The notes below the pieces were generated by a model. That model worked only from the letters and a program-made list of their open reading frames with translations, was not told the DNA's origin and searched no databases. Positions 1 to 8,735 of a stretch of DNA of 64,000 bases are shown here, piece by piece. Location: the NCBI RefSeq assembly GCF_900070365.1, contig NZ_LN850107.1, positions 7,068,001-7,132,000 of the forward strand. The letters are read 5' to 3'. The DNA comes from Alloactinosynnema sp. L-07 (GTDB lineage: Bacteria > Actinomycetota > Actinomycetes > Mycobacteriales > Pseudonocardiaceae). Position numbers and translations under genes: made by a program. Position 1 is the first letter of the stretch. The number at the start of each line of letters is the position of its first letter.

Positions 1-1024
1 CGCGCACGACCAGCATGTCGTCGGTCCGGCCGAGCAGCTTCGACATGCGCCGCAGCGTGCGGGCTGAGCCCGGCACCGGGCCCGCCAGCGTGGCCACGTC
101 GCCAGAGCGGTAGCGCAGCAGCGGCATGCCGGTCTTGGTCAGCGTCGTGAACACCAATTCGCCGGGCGTGCCGTCGGGCACCTGGTTGCCCTCGTCGTCC
201 AGGCACTCGACGAAGAAGTGGTCTTCAGCGACGTTGAGCATCCCGCCGGAGTCCAGCGACTCACACGCCACCCCAGGCCCGATGATCTCCGACAACCCAT
301 AGATGTCGAGCGCGCGGATACCGAGCAGCCGCTCGATCTGCCCCCGCATCTCCTGTGTCCACGACTCGGCGCCGTGCAGCCCGACTTTGAGGCTCGTCGG
401 CTCCACCCCGGCCGCCGCCATCGCCTCGCCCAGGTAGATGGCGTAGGAGGGAGTGCAGGTGAGCACGTCGGGCCGCAGGTCCTGGATCAGCCGGATCTGC
501 CGTTCGGTCATCCCGCCGGACATCGGCACCACCGTCGCACCCAGCCGGATCCCGCCGTGGTGCACCCCGATCCCCCCGGTGAACAACCCATACCCATAGG
601 CGTTGTGCACCACGCTGTGCTTGGTCGCCCCTGCCCCACCCAGCGCCCGCGCCATCACCTGGGCCCAGATGTCCAGGTCGGCGGCCGTATAGGGCACCAA
701 CGTCGGACGCCCACCGGTCCCCGACGACCCATGCACACAAACAATGTCCTCAGCGTCGGCGGCCCGCAGCCCGTGCGGATAGTGCTCCCACAGGTCGTAC
801 TTGCGCACCGTCGGCAGCCGGGGCAGATCGTCCAGCCCCACGTCGGCCTGTGTTCGCACGCCGCAGTCCCGCAGCCGTTGAGCCTGCACCCCACCTGCCG
901 CCAACAGCCGCTGGACCAGCTCCCGCAGCCTGCGCTGCTGCACCTCACGACGCTGCCCGGGATCCATGCCCTCGGCCTGTACGTCCACCAACGGGACGAC
1001 GCTGTCCAGTACGGTCACGATCAC
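1..1024 (-). CDS. paaK: Phenylacetate-CoA ligase (PaaK-like), C-terminus cut off by the window edge
   Basis: This adenylate-forming enzyme would activate phenylacetate or a related aromatic acid to its CoA thioester in the cytoplasm. About 341 codons are visible and the frame is still open at base 1. The AMP/phosphate-binding motif SSGTGGRPT lies near residues 100-108, the motif YGLSEIIGPGVACE follows further on, and LRYRSGD is near the visible end. These are typical of the PaaK family (usually about 430 aa). I chose GTG at 1024; GTG at 1018 is an equally simple alternative because no strong ribosome-binding site precedes either. The gene diverges from the downstream tRNA. The general family is clear, but the exact acid substrate is not. 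Confidence 0.88.
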   Translation of the reverse strand, partial: MIVTVLDSVVPLVDVQAEGMDPGQRREVQQRRLRELVQRLLAAGGVQAQRLRDCGVRTQADVGLDDLPRLPTVRKYDLWEHYPHGLRAADAEDIVCVHGSSGTGGRPTLVPYTAADLDIWAQVMARALGGAGATKHSVVHNAYGYGLFTGGIGVHHGGIRLGATVVPMSGGMTERQIRLIQDLRPDVLTCTPSYAIYLGEAMAAAGVEPTSLKVGLHGAESWTQEMRGQIERLLGIRALDIYGLSEIIGPGVACESLDSGGMLNVAEDHFFVECLDDEGNQVPDGTPGELVFTTLTKTGMPLLRYRSGDVATLAGPVPGSARTLRRMSKLLGRTDDMLVVR

Positions 1025-1138
1025 CGGTCTAACAGTCCGCGGGCATCCTGTGAAGACCCCCGATTTCAACCCGGGGAAACCGGTGGGGTAACGTATGCGC
1101 AGCACGCCAGGGAGCCCCCTCCCGAACGTGACCGACCC

Positions 1139-1211
1139 GGGGCTGTGGCGCAGCTGGTAGCGCATCACACTGGCAGTGTGAGGGTCAGGGGTTCGAGTCC
1201 CCTCAGCTCCA
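1139..1211 (+). tRNA. tRNA-Ala, anticodon GGC
   Basis: A 73-base cloverleaf can be drawn by eye. The acceptor stem GGGGCTG pairs with CAGCTCC (one G-T pair). The anticodon stem TCACA/TGTGA encloses the loop CTGGCAG, giving anticodon GGC. The T arm AGGGG-TTCGAGT-CCCCT is perfect, and the discriminator base is A. CCA is not encoded. Its 3' part is the integration site of the element that follows, and integration leaves the tRNA intact. Confidence 0.95.
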
Positions 1212-1212
1212 C
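1165..1212 (+). repeat. Left attachment site (att core, 48 bp) inside tRNA-Ala
   Basis: These 48 bases, from the 5' side of the anticodon stem to one base past the tRNA, are repeated exactly in the same orientation at 12731-12778. Bases on both sides of the two copies differ (a versus g before, t versus a after). An exact direct repeat of a tRNA 3' end beside a tyrosine integrase gene is the standard signature of site-specific integration. Confidence 0.93.
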
Positions 1213-2631
1213 TCATTGTTGAATATCGCTTGAACGGCCTTCGACCTGCGTGAACAGGCTCGGGGGCCGATCTTGTTTGTCCATCCATTGTGGATGGTGC
1301 TGGGGTGGGTATGCACCTGTTTGGCGCTTGTCCGGCGCATTGATCTTTCGCCTTGGTCCCATGCCGAGATGTGCTGGTAGGTCTTTGACCTGGGGTGTTG
1401 GCCGTCGGCGTCGGGATGGTGGGGGTGTGTACCGCGCGGGATGCGTGTGGGGTGCGCGCAGGCCGACCCGGTTGTGCGGTCGGGTGTCTGTGGGGCGTCG
1501 GAGTGCGGCGGTGCGTTGCCAGCGGCGTTCGAGTGCGCGTAGGAGGTGAGTTTCGACTTCGGGTGCGACGTGGCTGTAGACCTCGACGAGTCGGTTGCGA
1601 AGGTGGTGGCCGAGCCGTTTGGCTTGGGCGATTTCGGGGACGTGGTCGGCGATGAGCCAGGTTTTGTGGCTGTGGCGCAGTCCGTGGAAGGTCAGCCCGG
1701 GCCGGATGGGGTCGATACCGCGGCGTGGGTCTCCGTCGGCGGCGGGACGTAGCACGCGGCGGTCGAAGGTGCTGCGCCGCAGGAGGCAGCCCCGTCGGGT
1801 GGTGAACACGAACGCCCCGCTGGTGTGGGCCAGGTGCTCGCGGAGCAGGTGTACGAGGAATCGGGGCAGGGTGATGGTGCGGGCGGAGGCTGGTGTCTTG
1901 GGTGGGCCGAGGTAGAGCTGGTGGATTGATTCGTGGAGTGTGCCGGTGTCGGGGTCGATGGTGATGGTGCCTTGGTCGAGGTCGACGTGGTCGCGTTGCA
2001 GTCCGGTCAGTTCGCCCCATCGGCATCCGGTCCAGGCGGCGGTGATGATCAGCAGCCCGGCGGATGGCCCGCCGAGCATGGTGGCTTGGGCGGCGATGCG
2101 TACGACGTGGTCGGGCATGGCCCAGACGCGTTCGCGCGTGTTGGGTCCGTGGTCGCGGCGTCGGCCGCGTCGGCGGCGCCGTCGTACGGGGTTGGCGGGG
2201 ATTAGCCGTTCGTCGACGGCGTCGTCGAGCAGCATGGAGAACACGGTGCGGATGGTTGCCACGGTGGAGGCGGCGTAGTCCTTGCGGAGGTGTTTGAGCC
2301 AGGCGGTGACCGCGAGGGTGGAGATGTCGCTGAGGGCGGTTTGGCCCCAGTGGGGCAGGATGTGGTTGCGCAGCACGCCGCGGTAGTTCTCCTCGGTGCG
2401 AGTCTCCACATCCAGGGTGTCGACCCAGCATTTCACCCACGCTTCGACCGACGTGGCGCACCCGGCTGGGTCCAACCAGGTGCCTCGCCGTTTGTCGGTG
2501 GCCATGTCCTCGGCGTAGGCCTTCGCGGCTTTGCGGGTCCTGAATCCCGACACTGATCGGTAGCTGCCGCCGCTGGTGGCGCGGTAGCGCACCCGCCATT
2601 TTCCTGCTCCGGTTTGCTCGACCCAGGCCAT
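1213..2631 (-). CDS. int: Tyrosine site-specific recombinase (integrase)
   Basis: The 472-aa phage/AICE-type integrase would recombine the tRNA-Ala att sites. It has an N-terminal arm-binding region, a SAM-like core-binding domain (about residues 60-150) and a catalytic domain. The catalytic Arg is in TGCRWGE, the HxxR box is HGLRH, a His lies in LGHH, and the nucleophilic Tyr is in VEVYSHV. A basic, proline-rich tail of roughly 100 residues follows the Tyr. ATG at 2631 is preceded by GGGAGG; a GTG directly upstream (2634) is possible. The stop codon begins one base beyond the att core, so the gene abuts the attachment site and runs convergent to the tRNA. Confidence 0.93.
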   Translation of the reverse strand: MAWVEQTGAGKWRVRYRATSGGSYRSVSGFRTRKAAKAYAEDMATDKRRGTWLDPAGCATSVEAWVKCWVDTLDVETRTEENYRGVLRNHILPHWGQTALSDISTLAVTAWLKHLRKDYAASTVATIRTVFSMLLDDAVDERLIPANPVRRRRRRGRRRDHGPNTRERVWAMPDHVVRIAAQATMLGGPSAGLLIITAAWTGCRWGELTGLQRDHVDLDQGTITIDPDTGTLHESIHQLYLGPPKTPASARTITLPRFLVHLLREHLAHTSGAFVFTTRRGCLLRRSTFDRRVLRPAADGDPRRGIDPIRPGLTFHGLRHSHKTWLIADHVPEIAQAKRLGHHLRNRLVEVYSHVAPEVETHLLRALERRWQRTAALRRPTDTRPHNRVGLRAPHTHPARYTPPPSRRRRPTPQVKDLPAHLGMGPRRKINAPDKRQTGAYPPQHHPQWMDKQDRPPSLFTQVEGRSSDIQQ

Positions 2632-3046
2632 CACAACCTCCCACCGTGAGTGATAGATGTCCTTTATCCGCCCGGTGCGGCCTTGTGACCAGCGATCGAG
2701 ACATCAGCAGGATTTCGACGCAGTCCAGGTGCGCGACCTATCACTCTGAGTAACGTCTGGGTCGATCGGTTCGATAGATACCTTCAGGATGCAGTCGAAA
2801 TTGCCCAAACTGTCGGGGGGCTCAACTAACGTGCGTGGCCGGTACTCCGACGGGCTGGGGGGTGACAGAGTTTGACCGCCGTCTTTGACCTGGCTGGCGA
2901 ACCGAGATGCATTTCTCAGCCGGTGCGACTCGCTTGCGGACCCAGCTGCTTCGAATGCCGGTGCCACCTTGGATGCCTCTGGAGTCCGAGACTGGATGCG
3001 CCTCGAGGATCCGTGGGGCAACCCTGACCCGCGCGAGGGGAGGACA
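2632..3046. promoter_or_regulatory. Divergent spacer between int and jetA with a separated inverted repeat
   Basis: This 415-base spacer must hold the promoters of int (leftward) and the Wadjet operon (rightward). The 9-mer gagtgatag at 2648-2656 recurs inverted as ctatcactc at 2738-2746, and gatagat occurs at 2652 and 2773. These could be regulator or integrase arm sites, which is inference. The jetA frame stays open upstream to 2885, but that stretch lacks the ribosome-binding site seen at 3035-3044, so I treat it as non-coding leader. Confidence 0.45.
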
Positions 3047-4552
3047 GTGAGCAACATTTCCGGCGAGCTCGCCCGCGTTCGCGGTGCATACGAGCAGCCC
3101 ACATTGACCTTGTTGCACCAGCGGCTCGCGCCGGTGATCCTCGCCGTCTTCCGCAGTTCGTTTGGCCGCGACGTGCTGAGTATCCCAGCACCGCGTCTGC
3201 ACGATCAGGTTGACACCTACCTCGATGAGCTACGCCTCGCAGGCGTCGCTGACCTACCGGTCGGGTCAGGACGCGACCTGTGCATGAAGTGGATGCGCGG
3301 CCGGTGGCTCGTGCGTAGCACCGAGGAAGACGGCACCGAGGTCTACTCCCTGACCTCGCACGCCCAGGACGCCCTCGCGCTGGTCACCAGCCTCACCAGG
3401 GAGCGCGCGAGCCTCTCCGAGCACCGTATCGCCACAATCGTCAGCGCTGTTCGTCGGTTCAACACCGAGGTCAACCCCGATCGTGCCGCCCGCGTCGATA
3501 TCCTCGAAAGCGAGATCACGCGCTTGACGGCTGAACGCGACCGTCTTCTCAGCGGCGGAGAGCTGCCGCAGGTGACAGCCGACTACATGCTCGAAGGGTT
3601 CGGTGAACTAATCCAGCTCGTCGCGGCACTCCCGAGCGACTTCGCCCGAGTGGAGGAGGCGTTCACCGGACTGCGCGGTGGCATCCTGGCTTCTTTCCGA
3701 GCCGAGCAGCGTGCCGCGGGCGAGGTGATCGACGATTATCTCGCCCGCGCCGATTCGCTGATGACTGCGACTGCGGAAGGGCGTGCGTTTGAGGGCGCAT
3801 TCACTCTACTCAGTGACGACGAATTGCTGCTGCAGTTGCGGCAAGATCTCTCCGATCTGTTGGCGCATCCGTTAGCCGACGAGATCCTGCTCGACGTCGA
3901 CCGCCGTGAGCTGCGTGGCACCGTCGGTCTGATTCGCAGCGGTACGGAGCGGGTGCTGGCGCGGCGCAGTCGCGTCACCGCGACCCTGCGCGAGTACATC
4001 GTGAGCCACAACATCACCCGTGACCGTGCGCTCGACACTGCCCTCCGCGCGCTCGAGGCCGAGCTGGCCACCTGGATGCGGATCGCAGGGCCCCGCGCAG
4101 CAGTGCCGCTCGAATTGCTCCCGCCCCGCATCGAAGTCACCCACCTGCGAGAGCGCTTCCACAACACCGAAGTCGACTCTGGCCCTCCACCGTTGAATGA
4201 CGTAAGTGGGCACCGTCCCGACGTGGTGTCGCTGGCCGGTCTGCTCGCTCAAGGTGGTCCGTCCCTAGACTCGTTGCGCCGCGAACTGGACCTGGCACTG
4301 ACCGGCCCCGAGCCGCTGAGTTCACTGGGCGCGCTGTTCGACAGCCTCGAACCGGCGCTGCGCCGCCCCGTGGAGATCTTCGGACTGCTGCACTTGGCGA
4401 CCAATGTGCCGGGGTTGGACCAACACGACGACACCGAGCCCTACCGCGCCATCCGCGCCGATGGATCCACCCGTGGGCTGACCGTGCCGCGCGTGTCGCC
4501 ACACGGGAGCTCCGGTGCCCGCACCTCGACCGCCAGTGGTGAGGAAGAATGA
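3047..4552 (+). CDS. jetA: Wadjet subunit JetA (DUF3375 family)
   Basis: JetA is the kleisin-like subunit of the JetABC SMC complex that recognises and extrudes small circular DNA so that JetD can cut it. The 501-aa protein begins with the helical N-terminus usual for DUF3375 (an ARVRGAYEQPTLTLL stretch). It contains a coiled-coil-prone middle (LESEITRLTAERDRLL) and ends with a low-complexity tail. GTG at 3047 is chosen because GAGGGGAGG sits just upstream. It overlaps jetB by four bases (ATGA), so translation is coupled. A TTA codon lies at 3872, which may make translation depend on the bldA-type tRNA. Assignment rests on family resemblance plus the complete jetABCD order. Confidence 0.9.
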   Translation: MSNISGELARVRGAYEQPTLTLLHQRLAPVILAVFRSSFGRDVLSIPAPRLHDQVDTYLDELRLAGVADLPVGSGRDLCMKWMRGRWLVRSTEEDGTEVYSLTSHAQDALALVTSLTRERASLSEHRIATIVSAVRRFNTEVNPDRAARVDILESEITRLTAERDRLLSGGELPQVTADYMLEGFGELIQLVAALPSDFARVEEAFTGLRGGILASFRAEQRAAGEVIDDYLARADSLMTATAEGRAFEGAFTLLSDDELLLQLRQDLSDLLAHPLADEILLDVDRRELRGTVGLIRSGTERVLARRSRVTATLREYIVSHNITRDRALDTALRALEAELATWMRIAGPRAAVPLELLPPRIEVTHLRERFHNTEVDSGPPPLNDVSGHRPDVVSLAGLLAQGGPSLDSLRRELDLALTGPEPLSSLGALFDSLEPALRRPVEIFGLLHLATNVPGLDQHDDTEPYRAIRADGSTRGLTVPRVSPHGSSGARTSTASGEEE

Positions 4553-5331
4553 CTGCGCCTGAGCCGATCGGCGGCAATTCGGACGACTTCGTCCCCGATA
4601 ATGTTCCAGCCGAGTGGGAGCCGCCAGAGGTGGTTGACGACTTCCAAACCGACGACCCTGAGCGGGAGACCTCCTCGTCGGTTGCCCTTTTCGAAGGGGA
4701 CGACGGCGGCCTGGAACTCGACCAGCGCCGGGCACTCGTCGCGTTACTCAAACAGCGTTTCATCAGCGGGCGGACGCATCCGAAGGAGTGGCGGGCACTC
4801 ACCCGTAACCCGCGCCCCATCCGTGCTCGCCTCAACGACTTGTTTCTTCAGCTGCATCTGGACGTGGCACGGGAAGTGGCCTTCAAACGGCAGGTCACAC
4901 CCGAAGGCGGCGGCAGGCCGTTCCCTACGCTCCTCTACGACGTGCCATGGGGACGCGAAGACACGATCGTGCTCGTCTTCCTGCGAAGCCGGTTCCGCAG
5001 CGAGCAGGCCGCAGGCGCCGACCGGGTGTTCGTCGACCGTGACGACATGCTCGAGTTCGTCGAGCAGCACCGGCCCGAGCATGCCACCGACCGGACAGGT
5101 GACGCCAAGCGCTCTCTCAAAGCCATTGAGGCGCTGTACAAGGCCGGTTTGCTTATCGGTCCCAGCACCGCTGAGCGCTTCGAGGTCAGCAACGCGATCG
5201 AGGTGCTGCTGCCGATGGAGAAGCTGACCGAACTGCTTGCTTGGCTGCGCCGCCAGAACAACGCCGAGGAAGGCCCCGAACCGACGAAGACTCCGGTATT
5301 CCCGGTGTCGACGGAAACGAGGGTTGATTGA
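4549..5331 (+). CDS. jetB: Wadjet subunit JetB (DUF4194 family)
   Basis: JetB is the MukE-like winged-helix (KITE) partner that bridges JetA and the JetC ATPase. The 260-aa protein has an acidic, disordered first 60 residues, a DUF4194-like core (about residues 65-230) with the basic stretch around RFISGRTHPKEWR, and a polar tail. Its ATG overlaps the jetA stop and its stop overlaps the jetC start by one base (TGATG). A TTA leucine codon occurs at 4744, the second such rare codon in this operon. Its size and its place between jetA and the large SMC-like gene match type I Wadjet. Confidence 0.88.
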   Translation: MTAPEPIGGNSDDFVPDNVPAEWEPPEVVDDFQTDDPERETSSSVALFEGDDGGLELDQRRALVALLKQRFISGRTHPKEWRALTRNPRPIRARLNDLFLQLHLDVAREVAFKRQVTPEGGGRPFPTLLYDVPWGREDTIVLVFLRSRFRSEQAAGADRVFVDRDDMLEFVEQHRPEHATDRTGDAKRSLKAIEALYKAGLLIGPSTAERFEVSNAIEVLLPMEKLTELLAWLRRQNNAEEGPEPTKTPVFPVSTETRVD

Positions 5332-8300
5332 TGACCACGAGCGACCAGCACGATGCCCTCTTCCACATCGACGGGGCCACGGAAGGGACCTCACAGTGGA
5401 AGGCCGAGACGTTCCAACTGGTGAACTGGGGCGGGTTCGAGGGGAGAGTCCGATTCGACTTCCATCCGGGCTCGACGTTGATCTCCGGCGCTTCGGGAAC
5501 CGGCAAGAGCACGTTGCTCGACGCTTACATTGCTTTGATGATGCCGTCGGACACGTCGTTCAACGGAGCGTCCAACGACGCGGTCGGTGGCCGTGCCCGC
5601 AGCGCCGAGCAGCGCAACTTGCTCAGCTACCTGCGCGGTCAGACCGACACCACCGCCGACGCTGACGGCAGGGAGAAGCCGAAGGTGCTCCGCGGTGATC
5701 GGACCGCCACGTGGGGCGCGGTCGGCATGACATTCATCGACGACCGCAAACGACGTTTCACGGCCTTCCGAGTCTACTATGTGCCCGCCCGTGCCCGGCG
5801 TAGCGGCGACTTCACGATGCGAATGGCTACCTTCGACGGCGTTCTAGACCTCGCCGAACTGGCCGGACACACCGACCAGATCTTTGCTCCGAAGGCACTC
5901 AAAGCCGCGTTCCCGGGGCTGAAGACGTGGGACAGCTACGCCGCCTTCGCCAACATTCTCCACACGCGGCTGGGCATCGGTGCCAACGGCGACGGTGCGA
6001 AGGCACTGCGCCTGCTCGTGCGCATCCAGTCCGGTCACCAGATCCGCACCGTTGACGAGCTGTACAAGGAGATGGTCCTGGAGCGGCCAGTCACCTTTGC
6101 CGCCGCGGACCGCGCCATCGAGCACTTCGACGACCTCGAGGCCGCCTACCGGGCGATGCAGACCGAGCAGGAAAAGGCAGATTTGCTCGCACCGATCACC
6201 AATCTGCACACGCGGCTGCTCACCGCTCGCGCCGAAGTGGAGACGATCGACACCCTTGGCCTCACCCACGACGGAGACACCCCTATCAGCCTCTGGACCA
6301 TGCACACCGAGACGGATCTGCTGGCTGGCGCCGTCGACACCAACCGGGATGCGCTTGTCACGAACACAGAGGACCTGACACGGGCACATGCTGACGAGGG
6401 CGAGTTGACCCGCGATCTTCAGGTAGCGCAACAGGAGCATCGCAACAATGGCGGTGCCGATCTTGAGCATCTCGCGGCGTCGATCGAGACCGAACAGCGC
6501 CTCCGCGATCAAAGGCTGGGTCGTCGCAGCGCCCTTGCGGAGCGCACCATTGTCCTGCAAGCACCTTTGGACAACCGCGACGACTTCGACAAGCTTCGCT
6601 CTGCCGCTGATGCGTTCCTCGCCGCCTACGACGAAATTGACGCCGAGCTGGGCCAGGTGCGCGACGGGCTGCTCCGGAAGCAGGTTCCCGTTCTGGACCG
6701 CAAGCGGCAGCTGAAAGACGAACGCGCATCGTTCGATGGTCGGGCGGGGCGAGTACCGAAGGCTCTTGATGACATGCGACTGCAGGCCGCCGCCGCAGCG
6801 GGCATGGAGCCCGAGGATCTGCCCTTTCTCGGCGAACTGATTGACGTCGGTCCTGAGCACGGGCGCTGGCGTAACGCGATCGAAACCGTTCTCGGTGGCA
6901 GCGCCCGCCTCCTCCTCGTGCCGCAGGAACGGCTGGACGACTTCTCCCGCAAGATCGATCCGTTGCATCTACGGGGACGACTCACATTCGAAGGTGTCCC
7001 ATCCGCTGAGCACCGCGAGGTCGCGTGCGACCCGCGCACCGTTGCAGGCAAGCTGCTGTTCAAGGATCACCAGTTCAGCGCGTGGGTGATTAGACACGTG
7101 ACCAACTCGGTCCGGAACGCACTCTGTGTGGAGAGAGCGGACGATCTGGTCGGCGACGGCTACCGGGTCACCCTTGCCGGGCAGACCCGGCGAGGCTCCG
7201 CCGGAAGCCACGGCCGAAACGACAGATCCAACGTCATCGGATTCTCCAGCGCAGAGGCGATCGCCGACATCGACCAGCAACTCGCGGGGCTCGAGGTAGA
7301 GATCGAGGCGCTCGACACACGACGGATAGAAATTGAAGAAGAGCGGGCGGCGCTTGTGCAGACCAGTCGGGCCTACGACGAGGTGCAGCGGGTTGCCTGG
7401 GGTGACATCGACGTCGCGAGCGTTGAACGGCGAATCAGCGAACTGGAAGATCGCCGAAGCACGATCCTCAATGCCAACGACAGCCTCCGCGCGCTCGAGG
7501 AACACATCAAGCACGTGAATAGCCGCCTGGAGGCGGCGCGCGAGCGCAGGTTCGGTTTGCAAGATCGCGGTAAAGCGCTCGACAAATGTCATCAGAGTCT
7601 GGTCGAGCGACAAGACAAGGTGAGCAGCGAGCTCAATAGAATCGAAAACGAGCAGAAGGTCATACTCGACAACGAGCAGACCAACCGGTTGGACAAGGAG
7701 TTCGCCGAGGCCGCGGCTCCTGGTGACCCGGAGGACCTTGACCAGTTCTTCACCAATTTGGGGCAGCTACGCAAGCGGCTCAACAGTGCCGTCGCGGGGG
7801 CGCGAGCTGACGTGGAACGCACCGAAACCGACCTCGAGCGGATATTCCAGGCATACCAACGGCTCTGGGAAGATCCCAATCTCGGCGTCAGTGAGGCGTC
7901 CTATCCGGACTACGCCAGGATCCTCGACAACATCATCACAACCGGTCTGCACGAACGACGCGACGAGTGGCGTCGCAGGCTAACCCGGTGGAGCGGCCAG
8001 GACCTGGTACCGCTCTCAGGGGCGATGGATGCTGCCATCGGGGACATCGAAGACCGGTTGGCGCCGATCAACGACATCCTCGCCGCACTGCCCTTCGGCG
8101 CAGGCCGCGATCGGCTGCGGATCAAGCTGCGCCGACTCACCCCGGACCACGTGACACAGTTTCGCCGCGAATTGCGGGCGCTGTCGTCGACAGCGACGAA
8201 GGAACTCGAAGAGAACCAGATGCAGCGCCGGTTCGCCGAGCTGCAGGGTTTCATGGCCCAGCTTCGGCGCCGGGATGACCCACGTGCCGACGCGGAGCTC

Positions 8301-8735
8301 ACCGACCGCGACCGACTGCTGGATGTGCGTCGCCACGTGGAGATCACAGCCGAGCGGTACAGCCCCGGCGGCATCCTGCTCAGCGTGCACTCCGCACTCG
8401 GTGGCAAAAGTGGTGGCGAGAGCCAGGAGCTGGTGGCCTTCATTGTGGGGGCAGCGTTGCGGTTCCGCCTCGGCGACGAGCTGCGGACCCGCCCGCGATT
8501 CGCGCCGGTGTTCCTCGATGAAGGCTTCGTCAAGTCCGACTCCGAGTTCGCTGGCCGCGCTGTGCAGGTGTGGAAGGGTCTGGGGTTCCAGCTGATCGTC
8601 GGTGCTCCCCTGGACAAAGTCACCGCGTTGGAGCCGCACATGGACGAGCTACTCGCCATCACAAAGGACACCGAGACCGGCTACTCGTTCGTTGCGCACA
8701 TCAAGGATCCCGACGGCTATCTGGGGCGTACGTGA
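5331..8735 (+). CDS. jetC: Wadjet SMC-like ATPase JetC
   Basis: JetC is the motor of the complex, a MukB/SbcC-like ATPase that dimerises through its heads and extrudes DNA loops. The 1134-aa protein has Walker A GASGTGKST at residues 52-60, long coiled-coil segments roughly at 240-430 and 640-800, a central hinge region, an ABC signature around GGKSGGES near residue 1024, and Walker B VFLDEGF near residue 1063. All ATPase motifs look intact, so the system should be active. ATG at 5331 is used; an in-frame TTG directly before it is less likely. The stop overlaps the jetD start (GTGA). Confidence 0.93.
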   Translation: MTTSDQHDALFHIDGATEGTSQWKAETFQLVNWGGFEGRVRFDFHPGSTLISGASGTGKSTLLDAYIALMMPSDTSFNGASNDAVGGRARSAEQRNLLSYLRGQTDTTADADGREKPKVLRGDRTATWGAVGMTFIDDRKRRFTAFRVYYVPARARRSGDFTMRMATFDGVLDLAELAGHTDQIFAPKALKAAFPGLKTWDSYAAFANILHTRLGIGANGDGAKALRLLVRIQSGHQIRTVDELYKEMVLERPVTFAAADRAIEHFDDLEAAYRAMQTEQEKADLLAPITNLHTRLLTARAEVETIDTLGLTHDGDTPISLWTMHTETDLLAGAVDTNRDALVTNTEDLTRAHADEGELTRDLQVAQQEHRNNGGADLEHLAASIETEQRLRDQRLGRRSALAERTIVLQAPLDNRDDFDKLRSAADAFLAAYDEIDAELGQVRDGLLRKQVPVLDRKRQLKDERASFDGRAGRVPKALDDMRLQAAAAAGMEPEDLPFLGELIDVGPEHGRWRNAIETVLGGSARLLLVPQERLDDFSRKIDPLHLRGRLTFEGVPSAEHREVACDPRTVAGKLLFKDHQFSAWVIRHVTNSVRNALCVERADDLVGDGYRVTLAGQTRRGSAGSHGRNDRSNVIGFSSAEAIADIDQQLAGLEVEIEALDTRRIEIEEERAALVQTSRAYDEVQRVAWGDIDVASVERRISELEDRRSTILNANDSLRALEEHIKHVNSRLEAARERRFGLQDRGKALDKCHQSLVERQDKVSSELNRIENEQKVILDNEQTNRLDKEFAEAAAPGDPEDLDQFFTNLGQLRKRLNSAVAGARADVERTETDLERIFQAYQRLWEDPNLGVSEASYPDYARILDNIITTGLHERRDEWRRRLTRWSGQDLVPLSGAMDAAIGDIEDRLAPINDILAALPFGAGRDRLRIKLRRLTPDHVTQFRRELRALSSTATKELEENQMQRRFAELQGFMAQLRRRDDPRADAELTDRDRLLDVRRHVEITAERYSPGGILLSVHSALGGKSGGESQELVAFIVGAALRFRLGDELRTRPRFAPVFLDEGFVKSDSEFAGRAVQVWKGLGFQLIVGAPLDKVTALEPHMDELLAITKDTETGYSFVAHIKDPDGYLGRT

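Noticed and set aside
2885..3046. Upstream extension of JetA in the same frame
   Set aside because: The frame is open from 2885 but has only weak starts, while GTG 3047 has a strong ribosome-binding site and matches the usual N-terminus of the family.
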